From contig NW_026516714.1 of the NCBI RefSeq assembly GCF_025766255.1, forward strand, positions 124,001 through 188,000: DNA of 64,000 nt. Reading direction: 5' to 3'. Source of the stretch: Zychaea mexicana. Taxonomy: Eukaryota; Mucoromycota; Mucoromycetes; Mucorales; Lichtheimiaceae. The position numbers and the translations under genes were made by a program. Positions within the stretch are counted from its first letter, which is position 1; every line of letters begins with the position of its first letter. Positions 21,271 through 31,422 of this stretch are shown in pieces. The notes under the pieces were generated by a model. It saw nothing but the letters and a program-made list of their open reading frames with translations. It did not search any database and had not been told where the DNA came from.

Positions 21271-23751
21271 ATGAAATACTCCAATCTTTTACGTGGTCTG
21301 TTATTGATCGCAGCGACCGCATCATCTGCATTTGCCGGAGCTCTCAAAACGGGCATCCACAAACACCCTACCTTTGACACCTGGTTCTTGGTAACGCAAC
21401 GCTCGACCTATGTCATTGGCGCTACGGCAGATGGCTACCTTGTCAACCTGCACTGGGGAAACCGGCTGGAGCGACTGGACGACTTGAACGCTACCATGCA
21501 AGATGTTTTCTTTTCCCAAAACCCGCCCCCAACTTATGCTACTGAAGAACTCCCCGTTTTTGGTGGTCTGCGTTTCCGCGACAACGTTCTCAAGGCCGAA
21601 CTTCCAGATGGCACGCGTGAGCTAAACTTGTTGTTTGCTGGCAACGCAAACATCACGGAGGGCTACATTCTTGATGTGGATCTGCGTGATGGATATCGCA
21701 CCGAGCTTCTTGTTACTCTTCATTATGAACTTGATATTGAAAACGATATCATTCGACGATCGTACACCATTCGCAACGGCCTAGATAAGCGTATTAACCT
21801 TTCAAAGGCGTTCTCGGCTGCATGGCATCTGCCCACAGCGCTCGGATCTGATGAAAAGCGCGAAATTCTGACTTTGGCAGGCGAATGGTATGTTGCAATT
21901 TCCGGGCTTAAGGTGTATCAATATAATCCTGGATTCGATGTACTAACTTGATGTATCCGTTGCTCAATAGGGCTGCTGAAGCTATGGTTGAGTCGACCGA
22001 GCTTCGACCTGGCGTTACTCATGTCGTTCAAAGCCAACGCGGTTTCCCGTCACACGTATCGTATCCTTACTTTGCTATCCGTCAAGTCCCATCTGATGTC
22101 AACCCATCAACCGAGGTCTACTTTGGCGCCATAGGATGGTCAGGAAGCTGGGAAATCACAGCCCACACTTCGCTTTTTGGTACCACGCGCGTTGTTGGTG
22201 GCATGCATCACCAAGACTTTGGCTGGACCTTGGAGCCCAACGAGTCATTCACAACCCCTATCTTTGTTGCTGGCTTTACGAGTGAAGGTATGCCCGGAGC
22301 TCGCAAACTGTTACCACGTCATGTTCGCAAATATCAGCAAAAGAACCTCGAAACACAAAAGGATAGCAACGTTTTCCACCCTGTGTTGTACAATTCTTGG
22401 GAAGCCGTGACATTTAATGTCACTGCTGAGAAGCAGCTGGAACTTGCAGAAATTGCAGCCCCTTTGGGTATTGAGCTCTTTGTCATTGACGATGGCTGGT
22501 TTGGCGACCGTAACAACGATTCGGCAGGTCTGGGCGACTGGTACGTCAACGAGGAGAAATTCCCGAATGGTTTGAAGCCGGTCGCAGACCGCGTTCATGA
22601 ATTGGGCATGAAGTTCGGGCTGTGGTTCGAAAGTGAAGGCGTTAACCCTAATTCGGATTTGTACCGTGAACATCCTGACTGGGTGTTTTACTATGAGGGC
22701 ATCCCGAGGCAAGTATCGGAGACATATAAAGCTAATGGATTAGACTGGCTGACCCTACCCCAAATTTTAGATATGAAGCAAGAAGTCAACTGGTCTTGAA
22801 TCTCGCTTTGCCTGAAGTCAGAGAATATGTGTACGATAGAATGGCTACCTTGATTGCCGAGAACGATATCGACTATATCAAATGGGATATGAACAGACCT
22901 TGGGGTAAGTGGAATACTGCGGGTAGTTTGAGTTATTACTGCTAATATAGGCTAACCGCCGTGCTTATATTTCGCTTGCAGGTGAAGTGACCATGCATGA
23001 CTATGACCGCAATCCACGCGAGGCCTGGGTTCTTTCCATTCGAGAAGGTTTCTACTATATCGTCGACAAGCTCAAGGCGGAGTTCCCAAAGCTGTGGATC
23101 GAAAGCTGTGCTAGTGGAGGTGGCCGTATGGACATTGGTGTGGTGGAAAAGACGGATCAAGTATGGACAAGTGACAATACCAGACCTGATGCCCGCATCA
23201 TGATCCAATATGGCGCATCCCTCTTCTTGCCTCCGCGTGTCATGTATGGCTGGGTGACTAATTCCCCATGGGATGAGGGTATCCACATTCCTCTTTCCTT
23301 CCGTTTCCATGTATCATTCCAAGGTGGACTGGGTATTGGCTCCAATATCCATGAATATACCGAGGACGAGCTCGAGGAGTCAGCTGGCTGGATAGAGCTT
23401 TACAAAAAAATCCGTCCCGTTATCCAAAATGGCGATCTCGATTGGTTGGTCCAACCAAGTCGCATGTCAGAACTGGTTGCTGTAAGCCAAACTACATCCC
23501 ACGATCAGTCTGAGGCCGTTGTCCTTGGCTACCGTTTCAACAGTCCTTTCTCAACGCCTCTCAATTGGATCCGTTTGCGTAACCTGGACAAGTCCGCTAG
23601 ATATTCCGTAAAGGTGTGGACATCGAGTCCACATGATGTCGACGAAGAATACGAAATGTCTGGTGCCTTGCTCATGCACAAGGGTATTTTGTTGACCTCT
23701 TTAAATAATGCTCAATTCAAGAGTGCCGTTGTCTGGCTCAAACGCAATTAA
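21271..23751 (+). CDS. Secreted GH36 alpha-galactosidase
   Basis: Hydrolyses terminal alpha-1,6-galactose of raffinose-type sugars and galactomannan outside the cell. There are four exons: 21271-21887, 21971-22708, 22783-22904 and 22982-23751, giving 748 residues, the usual size for fungal GH36 enzymes. The protein begins with a signal peptide (hydrophobic LLLIAATASSAFA). Family signatures are FVIDDGWFGDRN, the nucleophile Asp487 in YIKWDMNRPW and the acid/base Asp557 in VWTSDN, after SCASGGGRMD. The 70-residue gap between these aspartates fits the family. N-glycosylation sequons are present (for example NAT). Intron 2 (22709-22782) begins with GC in the strong context AG|GCAAGT; only this choice restores the frame into SQLVLNLALPEV. 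An in-frame upstream ATG at 21136 would give no signal peptide. Confidence 0.94.
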
Positions 23752-24628
23752 GTAACCGTAACAGTGAAAATAATGTATATATCTATATAGCCGTATTTTG
23801 ATAAACATAGCCCTGAATACAATTAATAAATCAAAGCATAAACACCTGGCGTGTATATTATATAGCTTTCTTAGAAAAATTCGCTTTTCCCCAAATTTAT
23901 TGTGGGCCGCATGAATTCTGCTTACCAAGAAAACTTAGCTAGACACTCTACGTATTTAAACTTGTAATTATGGTCATATATATTATATACGTTAGTCAGC
24001 ATGCTGAGGGTTCATGATAGTCAAGAAGCTCAGACGCTTATCGTAACCTGGCACTCCAGGCAGACAAATGTACTGTATTTCCAACTAAAAGTTTTTCAGA
24101 GCTCCAACAAACAAATTATAAAACCTGGCGGTTTTTCAGATCATTGATATCTACACACCAGGGTAACGTATCACTATATAGTTAATTGTAATCAAGCTGT
24201 AGTAGCTGGTAGGTTTTTTCACATGATCGAATGTGCAGATCGAATGTGCAGATCGAATGTGAATTTTATTGTCCTTTACTTCTATCCATATGACTGCTAC
24301 TATGAATTTAACATAAAAAAGGTAAATTGAGAGGGAATGTAGAGACCAGTTATATAAGGATGAAATGATTCTTATTGAGAGGGCTTGGGTTTTTTTAAAT
24401 ATGATGGGAAAGGATAAGCTTACAAAATGCCATAATGACGATTAATTTTTGAGGCTTACAAAGGGGAAAATCAAATATGTTGAGATTGTAAAAAAGTTGA
24501 TTACATGTGTTCGTGGGGGTTTGGGAAAAAATGATTGAGTATGTGGTAAAAGAGGTTGTTAATGAGAATGTAAATGAAAATGCTTCAAGTGCCATTGTGT
24601 GTAGACGGTTGTTATTTGTGCCACTGTG
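23752..24628. other. Convergent intergenic region
   Basis: It contains the 3' flank of the alpha-galactosidase gene and of the first WWE-like gene, plus a three-copy 13-bp repeat at 24225-24261. No coding frame is supported. Confidence 0.45.
24225..24261. repeat. Three tandem copies of a 13-bp unit
   Basis: The unit GATCGAATGTGCA occurs at 24225-24237 and 24238-24250, and the first 11 bases again at 24251-24261, without mismatch. Replication slippage is the simplest origin. Confidence 0.85.
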
Positions 24629-24823
24629 CTATAAGCCTGTTCGCCCGATAATCACCCGCTGATTGTTGATCACCATGTAAAGGGCACCAGCATTAACGTA
24701 CGCCGGTACTCGGCCGATATAAACTTGTCCTTTTGCATGAGTGCGCCACATGTGCTCAATTGTCATATTGTTTTGTTGATCGAACGGGATCCAGTTAGTG
24801 CCAGCTTGATAAACCCACTGCAT
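24629..24823 (-). CDS. Small WWE-like single-domain protein A
   Basis: A 64-residue protein read from ATG 24823; an in-frame ATG at 24862 would add a TTTTT-containing leader that the paralogue lacks. It aligns along its length with the gene at 27516-27716: QWVY..AG..W.PFD...N..IE..WR, then AY.N...LYM...N..R.I.RTG. The order W, W-x-P-[FY]-D, I-E, Y, N-x-x-R and R matches the WWE fold, known in other proteins to bind ADP-ribose units or mediate interactions. The assignment is by eye. No signal peptide or other domain is present. A TATATAAA box lies 91 bases upstream, exactly as in the paralogue. Function is unknown. Confidence 0.65.
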   Translation of the reverse strand: MQWVYQAGTNWIPFDQQNNMTIEHMWRTHAKGQVYIGRVPAYVNAGALYMVINNQRVIIGRTGL

Positions 24824-24913
24824 TGTTGTTGTTGTTGTCGAGTGTTGTTTCTTGAGATACAAAAAAAGGTTATTGTAATAGTAAGGAAGAAATGTAATAG
24901 CATGTTAACGACC

Positions 24914-24921
24914 TTTATATA
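24914..24921 (-). promoter_or_regulatory. TATA box of WWE-like gene A
   Basis: TATATAAA on the reverse strand, followed by GG, 91 bases upstream of the ATG at 24823. The same octamer at the same distance precedes the paralogue. Confidence 0.6.
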
Positions 24922-25707
24922 CTCGGTGCTGAACCTCGCGGGGCGCACGCCAAGAAGACAGGCTATTCGTTCTCGAAAATAGTATTTTACTACGGATAAT
25001 GGAAACAGTATATACGATACTTGCCTGGCGCAGTCAATTCGATCCCTGTCCAACAGCTTTATCTGTAGCCGGTTACATCAAAAGCAAGTCTAGATCGTAG
25101 TAATTGACAGCAGCAGTGGCGTTCACTCTGGTTAGGCTCTTGTTTGTTTGTGCAATCTATCTCGGAATTGGTCGATATCAATAATCACTCTGCTGTCTAA
25201 TCCACCAGCCCCCCGCCTCTTCCAAAATGATACGCATGATGTAACAAAAATAAGAAATAGCAAGTCCCGATCATTGTGCTGGTACATGTACATGATACCA
25301 TCATCGTGGCGCATTGTGTTACAGTCCATATCGAGATTTTAGCAGCTTTATTATCCCGAAAAGGCGGATCCCGCGTTGTGTACTACTTTAGAACAAGAAC
25401 GCTGTTGTTTATTCGAGTGACTAAGAGTAAAAGGAATCACCGTACGCACTTGGATCATGTAAAAGATTAATAGTACTAAATGATAGGATGCGACCTAGAT
25501 GATACACAGTAGAGCGATCATGCAAAAGTACACTATCATACTGAATGGAAAACAATGGAAAAAAAAACTTGGCATATACAGCTTGAGTCATAGCGCAGCA
25601 ACACTGAATTACTTTATTTTAGTTTGAATGATCTAGATACCATATCGAAAAGTTGTCCGGTCGCGCAGCACAAATAATTGCATAATAAGACAGTGGCGTA
25701 ACTATTG
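24922..25707. other. Intergenic region
   Basis: It holds the upstream flank of WWE-like gene A. Short frames show no recognisable domain. Confidence 0.4.
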
Positions 25708-26337
25708 TCATGATGGTGGGGGGGATGATAGTGGCGTCCAACCTACCAGAGTATAAGAGTAGGCTTGGTTCATACCGCTTAAGAGGTCATTGAAAAAAAT
25801 ATCCGGGATTTTCCTTGTATCACTGAGTACCAGCTCCACATATTTTCCCTCTTTGAGAGACTCTACGATAAGGTTGAAGCAGTTTTCCTTTTCAATAGGA
25901 TAAGGTAGCTGGTACATCCATGTTCCATATCGGTCGTAAAACCGAGAATAGCAGCAATAGTCGCGGGAAGCTGATGATTTAGCAGTAGTTTTACAGAATT
26001 CCAGAAAGATCGACTGCAGTACCGCACAGGCTTTACATTATGTAACAGGGGAGAGTGGGATACATCAGAAATAAAATCATATTGCACCCCAGTATACATA
26101 TCTGAGAGTATTCGGCCCACAATTGACACTAGGATGGATACACGACGATGAATGCTATGATAGATTGTCGACACGGAGAACATATCCGTACCTTGGGTCG
26201 ACACGATGACGATCACCAAAGTTGACTTCAAAATTACTGCGACCTTCCGCAGTAGTTTGCAACTCTACAACCGCCAAGGTTTTTGTATTATCCAGCAACT
26301 ACGTCACAAATTCAACAGCGAGCAGTACAACTTTGAT
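25708..26337 (-). pseudogene. Decayed gene of unknown family
   Basis: Three reverse-strand frames join into one protein-like sequence if a few lesions are allowed. Segment one (about 26337-26192) reads LLAVEFVT, a TAG at 26301-26299, then LLDNTKTLAVVELQTTAEG and NFEVNFGDRHRVD. A possible 37-base GT-AG intron (26191-26155) leads to IHRRVSILVSIVGRIL and YTGVQYDFISDVSHSP. Near 25938-25941 one T seems missing from a T run, after which YDRYGTWMYQLPYPIEKENC and IFFNDLLSGMNQAY follow. I do not recognise the family. A gene broken by a stop and a frameshift is the best reading; assembly errors could explain the T run. Confidence 0.4.
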
Positions 26338-27515
26338 TCAATGAATAGCGTAATAGTGAGTTCTCTTCGTTTTTAACGCAGCTATGTCGAAAATGCTAAA
26401 TCAGATATATCGTTTGTTCTTCAATGATAAATATGCGTCATAGACGAAAACGCTCCCTCGTTGCTACGTAACATGTCACATAACACCATTGATCGCATCG
26501 GCCCGTACATTGAGTAACGCCAATCCCCCGGAGGAAGATGTATGACATGCCAAATTTAAAAATGTTCGAGTCATAATAAAATTGTAAAGAAGGTGCTAGT
26601 TATGTAACACGAATTCGAAAATATGTACCGAGCCCCCCACCCCCAAACTATCACTATAGCTGTGCTGTGCCACCTGTCTTTTACTAAAACAGGACGGTGG
26701 CAATTTCATTTCCATATATAGTGTGTCTTTCCTTTGCTAAGGGTCTTAGAAAAGCTGCGCAGCGATAATGCTCGATATACAAGTCCTTTGCAGGAGCGGT
26801 GGTGGAGGTGGCGCTTGAATGGCGCTATTGTCACCGTTCAGGAAACATATTGAATTGTTTTCGTTTTTCCAAATGTGCGCATGACGGGAAACGTGAATAG
26901 CTAAAATAATATGTATGTAGTGATGGAGATGTAGATATCAGGGAGCAATGTACGCTGTTGTTAATATGAGCAGTTCTGTTATTTCCTTCATTCAGGTGAC
27001 CATGTCAACTTCTGTTGCTCATATTTATATATACAATGGAAGAAGAGAGTTCGGGCCTTTGGAGAAATCAAAAATTAATAGTGTGAGCCAGATTGATAAC
27101 TTCGATAAGAAAAGAGCTCAAAGGGATTTGTTTATTTGTAGTACGCATGCATATATACAAGCCTTATTTTATGAAGACTTTAGGGGAATGGTAATTTAAA
27201 AGTGTAAACCGGAAAACGAAATAGAGTTGTGGACAATGTAATAGAAAATCAAAGAGAGGAACGTGCAGATGAAAGCATAAAGTGAATGGTGGTAGTTGTG
27301 GAGTGGTATAATAGCTATGCAAGGAGAATGGTGTAATATGGCTCATCATAATCATAAACATAAGAAAAGAAGGAGATGACATTAATGGAAAAGTATGAAA
27401 GGTTGGAACCGTCGTCGTCGTCAGGTCGGCGAGATGAAAGCAACAGCTTGCGACTGACTTCACAGTAGTACGAGAATGGGTTGGCATTATCTGTAGCTGT
27501 TGTCGTGTAATAATA
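26338..27515. other. Intergenic region
   Basis: No supported gene. A frame at 26948-27199 on the plus strand has no recognised similarity. The right end is the 3' flank of WWE-like gene B. Confidence 0.4.
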
Positions 27516-27716
27516 TTAACAGCCCGTTCGAGTGATCGTACGCTTGGTGTTGTGCTGTAGCATGTACAATCCAGCCGTGTTGATGTAGGCAAGGTAGCCT
27601 CCGACATTAAGATTGCCATCGGCACCTACACGCCAGAGTCTCTCAATTGCTGAATTCGTTACATAATCGAAGGGAACCCAACAGTTTCCGGCTGCATAAA
27701 CCCATTGTGGTGCCAT
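27516..27716 (-). CDS. Small WWE-like single-domain protein B
   Basis: A 66-residue intronless protein, paralogue of the gene at 24629-24823. Visible WWE-type features are QWVY near the start, W-V-P-F-D, I-E-R-L-W-R, an AYIN strand, LYM and the RTITRTGC tail. Both proteins consist of little more than this one domain, so they could act as free ligand-binding or adaptor modules; this is inference. The leader contains a (GTA)n run. TATATAAA lies 91 bases upstream of the ATG. The two genes are on the same strand 2.7 kb apart with the decayed gene between them, so a local duplication is plausible. Confidence 0.65.
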   Translation of the reverse strand: MAPQWVYAAGNCWVPFDYVTNSAIERLWRVGADGNLNVGGYLAYINTAGLYMLQHNTKRTITRTGC

Positions 27717-27736
27717 TGTGGTGATGTCTGTCGTAA

Positions 27737-27765
<29 letters not shown>
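27737..27765. repeat. GTA microsatellite in the leader of WWE-like gene B
   Basis: About nine copies of GTA between the TATA box and the ATG of WWE-like gene B. Confidence 0.8.
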
Positions 27766-27768
<3 letters not shown>

Positions 27769-27806
27769 ATGTTATTATGATCAGATCATCGTTGCATGAT
27801 GACTCC

Positions 27807-27814
27807 TTTATATA
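27807..27814 (-). promoter_or_regulatory. TATA box of WWE-like gene B
   Basis: TATATAAA on the reverse strand, followed by GG, 91 bases upstream of the ATG at 27716, identical in sequence and spacing to gene A. Confidence 0.6.
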
Positions 27815-29516
27815 GTTTTCTTATGAAACCAAAAGATCAGAGCCAAGATTCTAGAGCCATCTAAACGCAAAGAAAAATAGGTTGGTAGCAGCCCAATCGT
27901 CATCGTTGCCATCATCCGTAGCAACAACAACAGCAAAACCAAGAAGGGCCACATCAACAACATGCCAAAACATAATCGTTGCCGTTATCGGAAAGAAGCT
28001 GCGCAGCATTAAAATGAAAGGGCTCGTTGTATATTGTTAGAGCAGTGTAGATAATTCAGCAGCCACAACGAGTTTGTAACACACTGCGGTGGCAACAAAA
28101 AAAAAGAGAGGTTGATCCTCGTTTCGTGTTGGTCACATGAGCAATATATTGATGATGTATCTGCCGCCGCACATACTCTTACCTGGTACGCTCTCCAAGT
28201 TTGGGTACAGGCACAGAGACTAGTTACAGCACACGCATAGAACATCAATGCTGGCTGCGCTATCGTAGTAGTATGTAGTAGTTCAGGCTCGTACAAAAAC
28301 ATACATTTTTGACATGAATTAAAATCACTACTGTTAATACATCGGTCTCGCTCAGCATGAGGTATGCGTGTGTATTTTCCGCTTGCTTAGTGTTTGACAA
28401 GCAGTGACATTTCTAATGCGCAACAATAACAACAGCGTAAACACACACCACCTGCAGTTGCCTTGTTTAAATTTTTGATGTTGGATGACTGTCCAAAATT
28501 GGAAGTTGAATTTTGGAATTTACAAAATGGTTTAGCGCCTGTTTTTGTTTGTTCGAGATACGCCAGCAGTAGAAGAAAAGAACGACTACCCCGTAGTTGT
28601 TTATTACTGCTGCTGTTGCTTTCACTTTTCTGTGTCAGATTTGTTTCTTTCGCCAGTTGGCTGGTATGGGTTCAGGTAGTACCGGTGGTTGTGTTGATCA
28701 GCTGATCAGTTCAAGTAGTATTCTTGGTTGACCGCTTTCTTTAGGTTTCAGACCATCCCATCAATTTTCCTGTTGTCTACTCGATCGATCTCCATTCTCA
28801 TTATCGTTATCGTGTTTGTCATCGCAACAAACAAACCGTTTACACTTTTTCTTCTATATTACACGTAACATTGCCGGCGCCACTGCGTACACCACATTCT
28901 GCGCCGTTGATTTGCAAAATATCTCCTAACAACGCCATGGAAGCTTGATCCGAACAAGACGAACGGATCTGTCAAATGATTGCTCGCGCGGGCTACATAC
29001 GCGTGCGTATCACCCACCACAAGCGCTTCTTTTTGGAGAATAGCACTCTGTGCATTCCTTATAAGGCAACTACATGCCAGTAAAGGTAATTAGTTTCTGT
29101 ACCATCCGGGGCTATGGCTTCCCTCTACCGTATACTGCGACAGCAAAAGTGCTATAGGAGCCTCAAGAACGCCGTGCTGACTTATGCCTGCATGTCTGTG
29201 CAGATCTCTTTCGCAATACAAACCCCCCCCCCGCAATTCCATATGTGATTAACCTGGCTTTTGGCAAGAACAAAGATGTGGAATAGGCAGTTTTCATTTT
29301 TTAAAAGTGGTAATAAATATATAATCATGAGGCGAATCAAAGCAAAACTTCTATGTGTATGAGTCAGTAGCAGTATAATTTACAAGAGTAGGAGGGCGGT
29401 ATCCAGCACGAAAAAAGAAAACAAAAGAGGTATTTGGAATACAAAATAATTGTGGGAGAATGACAGACAGGTAAAACCGTTGGGGGGGGGTGTTAGGATG
29501 AGAGAATAAATTATTA
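27815..29516. other. Intergenic region
   Basis: About 1.7 kb with no supported gene. The right end is the 3' flank of the amino-acid transporter gene and contains C and G runs near 29226 and 29481. Confidence 0.4.
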
Positions 29517-31281
29517 TTATGCAGGACAGGGGTCCGGGACTGGCCGTGAAGCGCTTGAAGGATGAACCCAAGAGTTGATGTTGACGTAGAGCGTGTATAC
29601 CATGATCCCCATTCCCCACAAGACCAGGATAACGTCACCGATTTTAACCCATTTGTTCTTTGTCACCTTGTAATGGAACATTCCTAAAAGTTAAAGTACA
29701 GTGTATGAGCGCCAGAGTCAATTGCCGCTGCTATAGGGGGGAAGGTGGGGTAGGATGAAGGGGGACAAGTCGAGAGGGGTTTCTTACCGGGGAAAATAAA
29801 GCAGAGAGGAATGCATGCCAGTGATCCGACGAGCGCAACGAATTTGTCCAACCCGTCTGCACCGACTGCGAAGCTGACGGCAGCACAGACAAGGGCGACC
29901 ATGGACCGTGTAAAGCTTTTTGCAACCTTCCACTTGAATGCGATGCGTCCACTTCGATAGCCAAGCAAGCCGCTCTTTCCAAAGAGCGCCTGTTCGATGA
30001 TGGTCAGTGCAGGATAGAGCATGAAAGGAGACGTCAGAATCATGGCGGCAGCGTACAAAAGCTGGGCGGTGATCGATAGCGGCACTTTGGGCAAATTGGC
30101 GACAACACTGGCATAGGTCTGATCGCCAAAGGCCAAGTAGCCAATCGTACCGATCAAGATGAAAATAACGGCCACAAGTGGAAGACCAATGTTCATGACC
30201 CTTCGAAACTTGTCAGGCTCTTTCATACCTTCGACAATGGGAACAACTGTAGTTTTTTTTTGTTGTTAAGAATGTCATTCGTATCATACATAATGGTTGT
30301 TCATTTTACGTACCCATGCCTATGCCTTCAAAGGAAAAGACAGCAGTGCCAATCATGAGTGCAAAGTCACTTGAATTAATCAATTGGATGTTGGGTCCGG
30401 GGCCATTTTGGGCGATTTCTGAGGCTGAAAAGTACAGGACGCAGATCAAGCCAAAGAGAATAAAGACGTCGGCAATGATGGCACACCAGGAGAGACGCGC
30501 AATCTTGCGGACCCAGGTGATGGGGATGACGGCACAGAGGACGATCCAGATATAGTACTTGCTGTCAATGGGCGATGCGCAGTGGGTCAAGTAGTCGACA
30601 GCCAAGCCGATGTTCTGCGAGATGAAGATCAGGTAGGAGGCGACGAAGCCCATCTGGGATAAGCACAAGAAGAACAGTATAATGTAGCGCAGCCATGGAC
30701 CGTACAGAATCAGGCCCATGTCTCCGTACGAAGCGTTCACTTGCCGCTGCGAAATGATAAGGATTTGGAAGGCAACCAAGCAAATGGTGGCAATAAATAT
30801 CATCAGGCAGATCGAAAAGACCAGACCCCCCGATACGAATCTATAAACTTTTGGTGTTTAGTCTTTTTTGGTATTTATTCCAATATCAACAGGATCGCTT
30901 CTTGTTCGAGAGCAAAGCAAAGCAAAGCAAAGCAAGCAGTAGTAGTCGCACTTACGCTCCCGGTAAGAAAATAACGCCAGTGCCGACAAAGGCTTTGAGC
31001 AGCATGAACAATGCTTTTCCGGGCGATGCTGTGCCTTCGGGTACGTGCTCTACCTCTTCTACCGCCATCTGAAAGTCGTCGGTCGAGCTGTGGCGGTGGT
31101 GGTATGCGCCACCCATTGCGGGCGTGAACGATTTCTCACTGACGGGTGTTGAAACGAACTCGCCCGGCGGTTTTATTATCTTTGCAGAATCGTTGTGTTT
31201 ATGTGGTGCCATGGTGATCTCGGGTGTTGCTATCGTCGCTTTTACAGTAGTGGCTACGTAGGAAGCGGGGATGGCTGACAA
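29517..31281 (-). CDS. Vacuolar amino-acid transporter, AVT3/AVT4-like (AAAP family)
   Basis: Probable exporter of neutral amino acids from the vacuole, by family membership. There are four exons: 31281-30956, 30840-30314, 30246-29788 and 29683-29517, giving 492 residues. A polar N-tail of about 85 residues precedes LLKAFVGTGVIFLPGAF, the family signature at membrane segment 1. About eleven hydrophobic segments follow, with SFEGIGMGV, PIVEGMKEP and GTIGYLAFGDQTYASV in the expected order. All donors are GTAAG or GTACG type and keep frame. Intron 1 contains an AAAGC repeat. A possible TATA element (TATAAAAG, reverse strand) lies at 31415-31422. The exact substrate cannot be read from sequence. 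Confidence 0.92.
30908..30936. repeat. AAAGC pentanucleotide repeat in intron 1
   Basis: About five tandem copies of AAAGC inside intron 1 of the amino-acid transporter gene. Confidence 0.7.
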
Positions 31282-31414
31282 TAGGAAAGTGAGAGGAGGA
31301 GAGGGTTACGGAAAGAGTTCAAAATAAAAGAAAGAAAGAGAGAGAGAGAGAGAGCGAATGGGATTTTTTTTTTCAGTGTAGACGAGCAGGGGGGGGGAGG
31401 CGGTTTTGTCTTTG

Positions 31415-31422
31415 CTTTTATA
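31415..31422 (-). promoter_or_regulatory. Possible TATA box of the amino-acid transporter
   Basis: TATAAAAG on the reverse strand about 135 bases upstream of the ATG at 31281, with purine-rich and G-rich DNA between them. Confidence 0.4.

Noticed and set aside
25708..25917. A third WWE-like gene (GTWMYQLPYPIEKEN region)
   Set aside because: Upstream frames show that it belongs to a longer decayed protein, and it lacks the QWVY start and the RTG end of the two small genes.
28009..28705. Frames between WWE-like gene B and the amino-acid transporter
   Set aside because: They have no recognisable domain, start context or promoter.
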